Positions 13,122-15,837 of a stretch of DNA of 15,837 nt are shown in pieces. The translations under genes and the position numbers were made by a program. The stretch comes from an uncultured Collinsella sp. GTDB lineage: Bacteria > Actinomycetota > Coriobacteriia > Coriobacteriales > Coriobacteriaceae. Where the stretch lies: positions 1-15,837 of the forward strand of contig CABUQW010000040.1 in NCBI GenBank assembly GCA_902493895.1, given 5' to 3'. Numbering within the stretch: the first letter of the stretch is position 1; each line of letters opens with the position of its first letter. The notes under the pieces were generated by a model. The model saw only the letters and a list, made by a program, of their open reading frames with translations, was not told the origin of the DNA and did not search any database.

Positions 13122-13271
13122 TTCCCTCCCAGCGTGCGAAAGCCCTCTGTCGCCAGAGGGCTTCAGCCAATAAAGACACCCCATTAGCGTAACGAACTGG
13201 AAACAATATTCATCTATGAAAGACACTTACTCGATAAGCGTGATGAAATATGCGACGAGCGGTTAATTGTA
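13122..13271 (-). promoter_or_regulatory. Promoter and long 5' leader of the C69 peptidase gene
   Basis: A minus-strand -10 box TACAAT (13271-13266) with TTAAAG 17 bases upstream predicts a leader of about 135 nt. The leader ends with a perfect 10-bp hairpin (aagccctctg 13140-13149 with cagagggctt 13154-13163, 4-base loop), 18 bases before the start codon. The hairpin could be an attenuator or mRNA stabiliser. I could not match the leader to a known riboswitch class. Confidence 0.45.
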
Positions 13272-13349
13272 CTCAGTTTGTAGCTTTACTTTAATAAAGA
13301 CGCCCTGTAATTACTGTAGCCGAATAAAGTAGCTGGGAATGCCTGAAAT

Positions 13350-13390
13350 GAAAATCCCCTGCTGTTTGGCAAATGCATAAACAGCAGGGG
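13350..13390 (-). terminator. Terminator of the lipid kinase operon
   Basis: A perfect 12-bp stem (cccctgctgttt 13356-13367 with aaacagcagggg 13379-13390) is followed on the minus strand by gattttc. It lies 36 bases beyond the stop of the small membrane protein. Confidence 0.88.
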
Positions 13391-13426
13391 AGACGATAAT
13401 TGGATGAATATCATACCAATGTGGAA

Positions 13427-13519
13427 TTACTTCTTCCGGCGGTGAATCACGTTGATCGCATAGCCGACGAGCATGGCCAAAACGATGATGATAAAGCCGA
13501 GCAGGGGATTGTCGTTCAT
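13427..13519 (-). CDS. 30-residue single-pass membrane protein
   Basis: A short frame on the minus strand starts with MNDNPLLGFIIIVLAMLVGY and ends in a basic tail HRRKK. Residues about 5-25 form one membrane helix; the positive tail predicts the C-terminus inside the cell. AGGAGG lies five bases before the ATG, and the TAG stop of the lipid kinase gene overlaps this ribosome binding site, so the two genes are almost certainly co-translated. A strong terminator follows. Its function is unknown; small proteins of this kind often modulate a membrane enzyme or transporter encoded beside them, here perhaps the lipid kinase. Confidence 0.8.
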   Translation of the reverse strand: MNDNPLLGFIIIVLAMLVGYAINVIHRRKK

Positions 13520-13528
13520 AGGGTCCTC

Positions 13529-14446
13529 CTATTTTCCGAGCGGGGAGAATTCGTCGACGATGAGGTCGAGGCATTGTGGAAGCGCGCGGGCTCCAAAGAC
13601 GCCCGAATTGCTGGAGATAATCTCGCCATCGAACTGCATGCCCAGCGACGGGGTGCAGGTGATCTTGGCTTCCTTGGTCTGGATGATCTTGAACTGCGGG
13701 CGCCCGAGTACCTTGCCGGCGGGGTCGAGTGCGGCGGTGATCACGGTAGGTAGCAGCTGCACGGTGCGCACGGGTTCGATGACCGCAATGTCGACCATGC
13801 CATCGTTCATACGGCAGTCGGGGAACAGGTTGATGTCGTTTTGGATGACCGAGGTGTTGCCGGCCATGCAGCAGATGCCGTCGAGCTCCTCGACAATGCC
13901 GTCATGCTCAATCGTAAAGTGCGCCACCGTGGGATTGGGCGTGGCGAGCGCGGAGAGGAAGTAGGCGATCTCGCCGATGTCGTTTTTGGTGGGGGCGGCC
14001 TTCATCATGATCTCGGCGTCGAAGCCCGAGCCGGCGATGATGATAAAGCCGTGGCGCTTCTCGTTGCCGTTCTCGTCGAGCCAAAAGAGCTCACCCATGT
14101 CGACTTTGACCGTGCGACCGGCACGGCAGGCCTTGGCGAGCGCCGCTGCCTCGGGGGCATTGCCGATGTTGTTGAAGAACAGGCAGGCTGTGCCGGAGGG
14201 GAAGACGAGCGTGGGGACACCGCACCCGCGCATCTGGTCGAGCACGTTGGAGACGGTGCCGTCGCCGCCCGAAACGACCACGCGGTCAAACTCGCGCACG
14301 TCTGCCACGGCATCCTCGGGCTCCATGCCATCGCCGATAAAACGCATCACGACCTCGTCGCCGCCCTGCGCGAGGGCGTGCGTGAATGCGTAGATTTCAT
14401 CTGAGCTGGGGCCCGATGCCGGGTTGTGGATGATAAGGCAGCGCAT
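13529..14446 (-). CDS. Diacylglycerol kinase-family (DAGKc) lipid kinase
   Basis: This 305-residue cytoplasmic protein belongs to the DAGKc/LCB5/YegS family, which phosphorylates diacylglycerol or related lipids with ATP. The N-terminal HNPASG (7-12), the nucleotide-binding SGGDGT (59-64) and the following FPSGT (about 82-86) match the family. The usual 'GT-x-N-D' segment reads GTACLFFNNIG, a deviation that may alter nucleotide or metal contacts. Later GSGFDAEIM, MNDGMVDIAVI and CTPSLGMQFDGEII correspond to the C-terminal beta-sandwich, where the aspartate/glutamate pair is normally catalytic. The start is ATG 14446 with a weak GGGA upstream. It is divergent from ribonuclease D and coupled to a 30-residue membrane protein downstream. 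The lipid substrate is not evident. Confidence 0.87.
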   Translation of the reverse strand: MRCLIIHNPASGPSSDEIYAFTHALAQGGDEVVMRFIGDGMEPEDAVADVREFDRVVVSGGDGTVSNVLDQMRGCGVPTLVFPSGTACLFFNNIGNAPEAAALAKACRAGRTVKVDMGELFWLDENGNEKRHGFIIIAGSGFDAEIMMKAAPTKNDIGEIAYFLSALATPNPTVAHFTIEHDGIVEELDGICCMAGNTSVIQNDINLFPDCRMNDGMVDIAVIEPVRTVQLLPTVITAALDPAGKVLGRPQFKIIQTKEAKITCTPSLGMQFDGEIISSNSGVFGARALPQCLDLIVDEFSPLGK

Positions 14447-14474
14447 ACTTACGTTCCCGTTCTGTGACTAACCG

Positions 14475-14482
14475 AGTATAGT
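14475..14482. promoter_or_regulatory. Overlapping divergent -10 boxes (lipid kinase / RNase D)
   Basis: The octamer agtatagt contains TATAGT on the plus strand (14477-14482) and TATACT on the minus strand (14480-14475). These predict a 5' leader of about 55 nt for RNase D and about 22 nt for the lipid kinase. Confidence 0.45.
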
Positions 14483-14544
14483 TGTAAGGCAATGCCGATA
14501 TCCTACCCGTGTTTTTCGGGCCTAACCTTATTCGATGGGTTGAT

Positions 14545-15678
14545 ATGTACATTTCCACACATCAGGCTCTACTCGACTTTTGCCAGCGCGCCCGTGAGTT
14601 CGACGCGATTGCCGTCGATACCGAGTTTTTGCGCGAGCGCACGTTCCATCCGCGTCTATGTTTGGTTCAGATTGCCACCCCTGCTGAGAGCGTCGCGGTC
14701 GATCCCCTGGTAATCGACGACCTATCGCTGCTGGCCGAGCTTATGGCCGACGAGAGCGTGACCAAGGTCTTCCACGCGTGCTCGCAGGATATGGAGGTCA
14801 TGCTCCATACCGTGGGCGTGCTGCCACGACCGATTTTCGATACGCAGGTCGCCGCCGCCTTTTTGGGCGAGCGCCAGCAGATTTCGTATGGCGCGCTTGT
14901 TCAGACGTTCTGCGGCGTATCGCTGCCCAAGACCGAGTCACTGACCGACTGGTCGCGCCGCCCGCTGACCGATAAGCAGATTGAGTATGCGATCGATGAC
15001 GTCAAGTACCTGATCGTCGCCTATACCGAGATGATGAGCCGCCTGCGCGAGCTGGGCCGTGTGGACTGGGTGCTCGACGAGCTGCGCCCGCTGGCTGACG
15101 AGTCGCACTATCGCGCCGATCGCCACGAGGCGTTCCGCAAGGTCAAGCGCATCAATTCGTGCAGCCGTCATCAGCTGGGTATCGCGCGCGAGCTCGCCGC
15201 CTGGCGCGAGGACCGCGCCGAGCGCCGTAACATCCCGCGCAAGTGGGTCATGTCCGACGACACGCTGCTAGCGCTCGTTAAGCGCAATCCCGTGCGCGTT
15301 GAGGAGTTCCGTAGCATTCGCGGTACCGATCAATTGGGGGAGCGCGACGTGGACGGTGCGCTCATGGCCATCAAGCGCGGTGCGAGCTGTCCGCACGATC
15401 GCCTGCCGCTCTTGGTGCGCGGACATCGTCAGATTTCGCCGGAGCTGGAGAGCGTGACTGACCTTATGTATGCGCTTATCCGCCTGGTTGCCGAGCGCTC
15501 AGGCGTTGCGACCTCGGTCATTGCCTCGCGCGATGACCTGGCCGACTACATTGAGCATCCCGAGCAGAGCCGCCTGCGCGAAGGTTGGCGCTTTGAGCTT
15601 GTGGGCTCGCGCCTGGACGATCTGCTCTCCGGCAATATGGGGCTGACGGTGAAGGACGGAAAAATCGAATTGCTGTAG
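14545..15678 (+). CDS. rnd: Ribonuclease D (3'-5' exoribonuclease)
   Basis: This 377-residue enzyme is a DEDDy-type exoribonuclease that trims the 3' ends of tRNA precursors and other stable RNAs. Exo I: AVDTEF with D25 and E27. Exo II: FHACSQDMEV with D82. Exo III: EYAIDDVKYL with Y148 and D152, the tyrosine defining the DEDDy class. The DTQVAA and LTDWSRRPL segments between them are typical of RNase D. The C-terminal half contains HRDC-type helices (ELAAWREDRAERRNIPRKWV, then LLALVKRNP). ATG 14545 is chosen because the protein then begins like known RNase D proteins; the longer frame from GTG 14509 has no ribosome binding site. The ribosome binding site at 14545 is also weak (gatgggttg). 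All catalytic residues are present. Confidence 0.92.
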   Translation: MYISTHQALLDFCQRAREFDAIAVDTEFLRERTFHPRLCLVQIATPAESVAVDPLVIDDLSLLAELMADESVTKVFHACSQDMEVMLHTVGVLPRPIFDTQVAAAFLGERQQISYGALVQTFCGVSLPKTESLTDWSRRPLTDKQIEYAIDDVKYLIVAYTEMMSRLRELGRVDWVLDELRPLADESHYRADRHEAFRKVKRINSCSRHQLGIARELAAWREDRAERRNIPRKWVMSDDTLLALVKRNPVRVEEFRSIRGTDQLGERDVDGALMAIKRGASCPHDRLPLLVRGHRQISPELESVTDLMYALIRLVAERSGVATSVIASRDDLADYIEHPEQSRLREGWRFELVGSRLDDLLSGNMGLTVKDGKIELL

Positions 15679-15685
15679 GTATATA

Positions 15686-15713
15686 GTTACGCGGTTTTGC
15701 CAAACCGCGTAAC
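15686..15713. terminator. 12-bp hairpin after RNase D (weak terminator)
   Basis: A perfect 12-bp stem (gttacgcggttt 15686-15697 with aaaccgcgtaac 15702-15713) closes a 4-base loop seven bases after the RNase D stop. No T tract follows, so termination may be inefficient or Rho-assisted. Confidence 0.5.
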
Positions 15714-15746
15714 AGCTCGACGCTGCAAACGGCCGAGAGCGGCAAT

Positions 15747-15807
15747 CTGACGTTCAGTCGTCGGTCGCGTACCCAAAGTACGCTTCCCTCCTCTTTCACG
15801 TCACCTT
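15747..15807 (+). repeat. Intergenic repeat copy 2
   Basis: This stretch matches the minus strand of 10127-10187 along most of its length, with about nine substitutions and a one-base gap by eye. It contains a 6-bp hairpin gcgtac/gtacgc (around 15767-15783). It lies in the gene-free end of the window, after the RNase D hairpin. No gene is visible from 15714 to 15837. Confidence 0.6.
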
Positions 15808-15837
15808 GCTCGCCTAGGGGCGTTTTCGCTCATATGG

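Noticed and set aside
13122..13226. N-terminal extension of the C69 peptidase from GTG 13226
   Set aside because: It would place a Cys- and Trp-containing tail before a perfect signal peptide and translate through the leader hairpin; ATG 13121 has a GGGAGG site.
15518..15799. 93-codon minus-strand frame at the right end
   Set aside because: It overlaps RNase D antisense and the 12-bp hairpin and has no supporting motif.

Overview
The window reads as ordinary chromosome from a high-GC Gram-positive gut bacterium, most probably Collinsella or a close relative in the Coriobacteriia. This is inferred from GC-rich third codon positions, actinobacterial-style promoters (TATGAT/TATAGT, one placed for leaderless translation), an LPXTG-anchored family C69 peptidase and a dedicated ECF transporter. 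No rRNA, tRNA, CRISPR array, transposase or prophage gene was seen. The first ~0.5 kb is AT-richer than the rest and may be acquired DNA.

Layout. (1) 1-3064, plus strand: the 3' end of an unrecognised gene; a Tat/lipobox lipoprotein whose ribosome binding site lies in a perfect 14-bp hairpin; a small HTH-like protein; and a membrane-anchored Ser/Thr kinase, closed by a bidirectional terminator. (2) 3075-5075, minus strand: a secreted coiled-coil protein with a lysozyme-like C-terminus and a MOSC-domain protein, separated by an intergenic region with stacked palindromes. (3) 5298-7385, plus strand: an ATP-grasp ligase resembling D-aspartate ligase, then an aspartate racemase with its own promoter. 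Together they suggest D-Asp supply and incorporation into peptidoglycan. (4) 7511-11000, minus strand: an ECF transporter operon (S component, fused double ATPase, T component).

The main discovery candidate is in front of that operon. A 22-codon leader peptide with three consecutive Trp codons (10932-11000) is followed by a pause-type stem, a possible antiterminator and a U-tailed terminator. This is the architecture of ribosome-mediated tryptophan attenuation, so the transporter is inferred to import tryptophan or a relative. A 21-nt near-perfect inverted repeat, one arm in the leader ORF and the other past the terminator, is unexplained.

(5) 11190-13121, minus strand: a secreted, sortase-anchored C69 dipeptidase. 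(6) 13427-14446, minus strand: a diacylglycerol-kinase-family lipid kinase followed by an unlisted 30-residue membrane protein. (7) 14545-15678, plus strand: ribonuclease D, transcribed divergently from the lipid kinase, with -10 boxes that overlap on opposite strands. The last 160 bp hold a hairpin and a ~60-nt element whose diverged second copy sits inside the ECF operon at 10127-10187.
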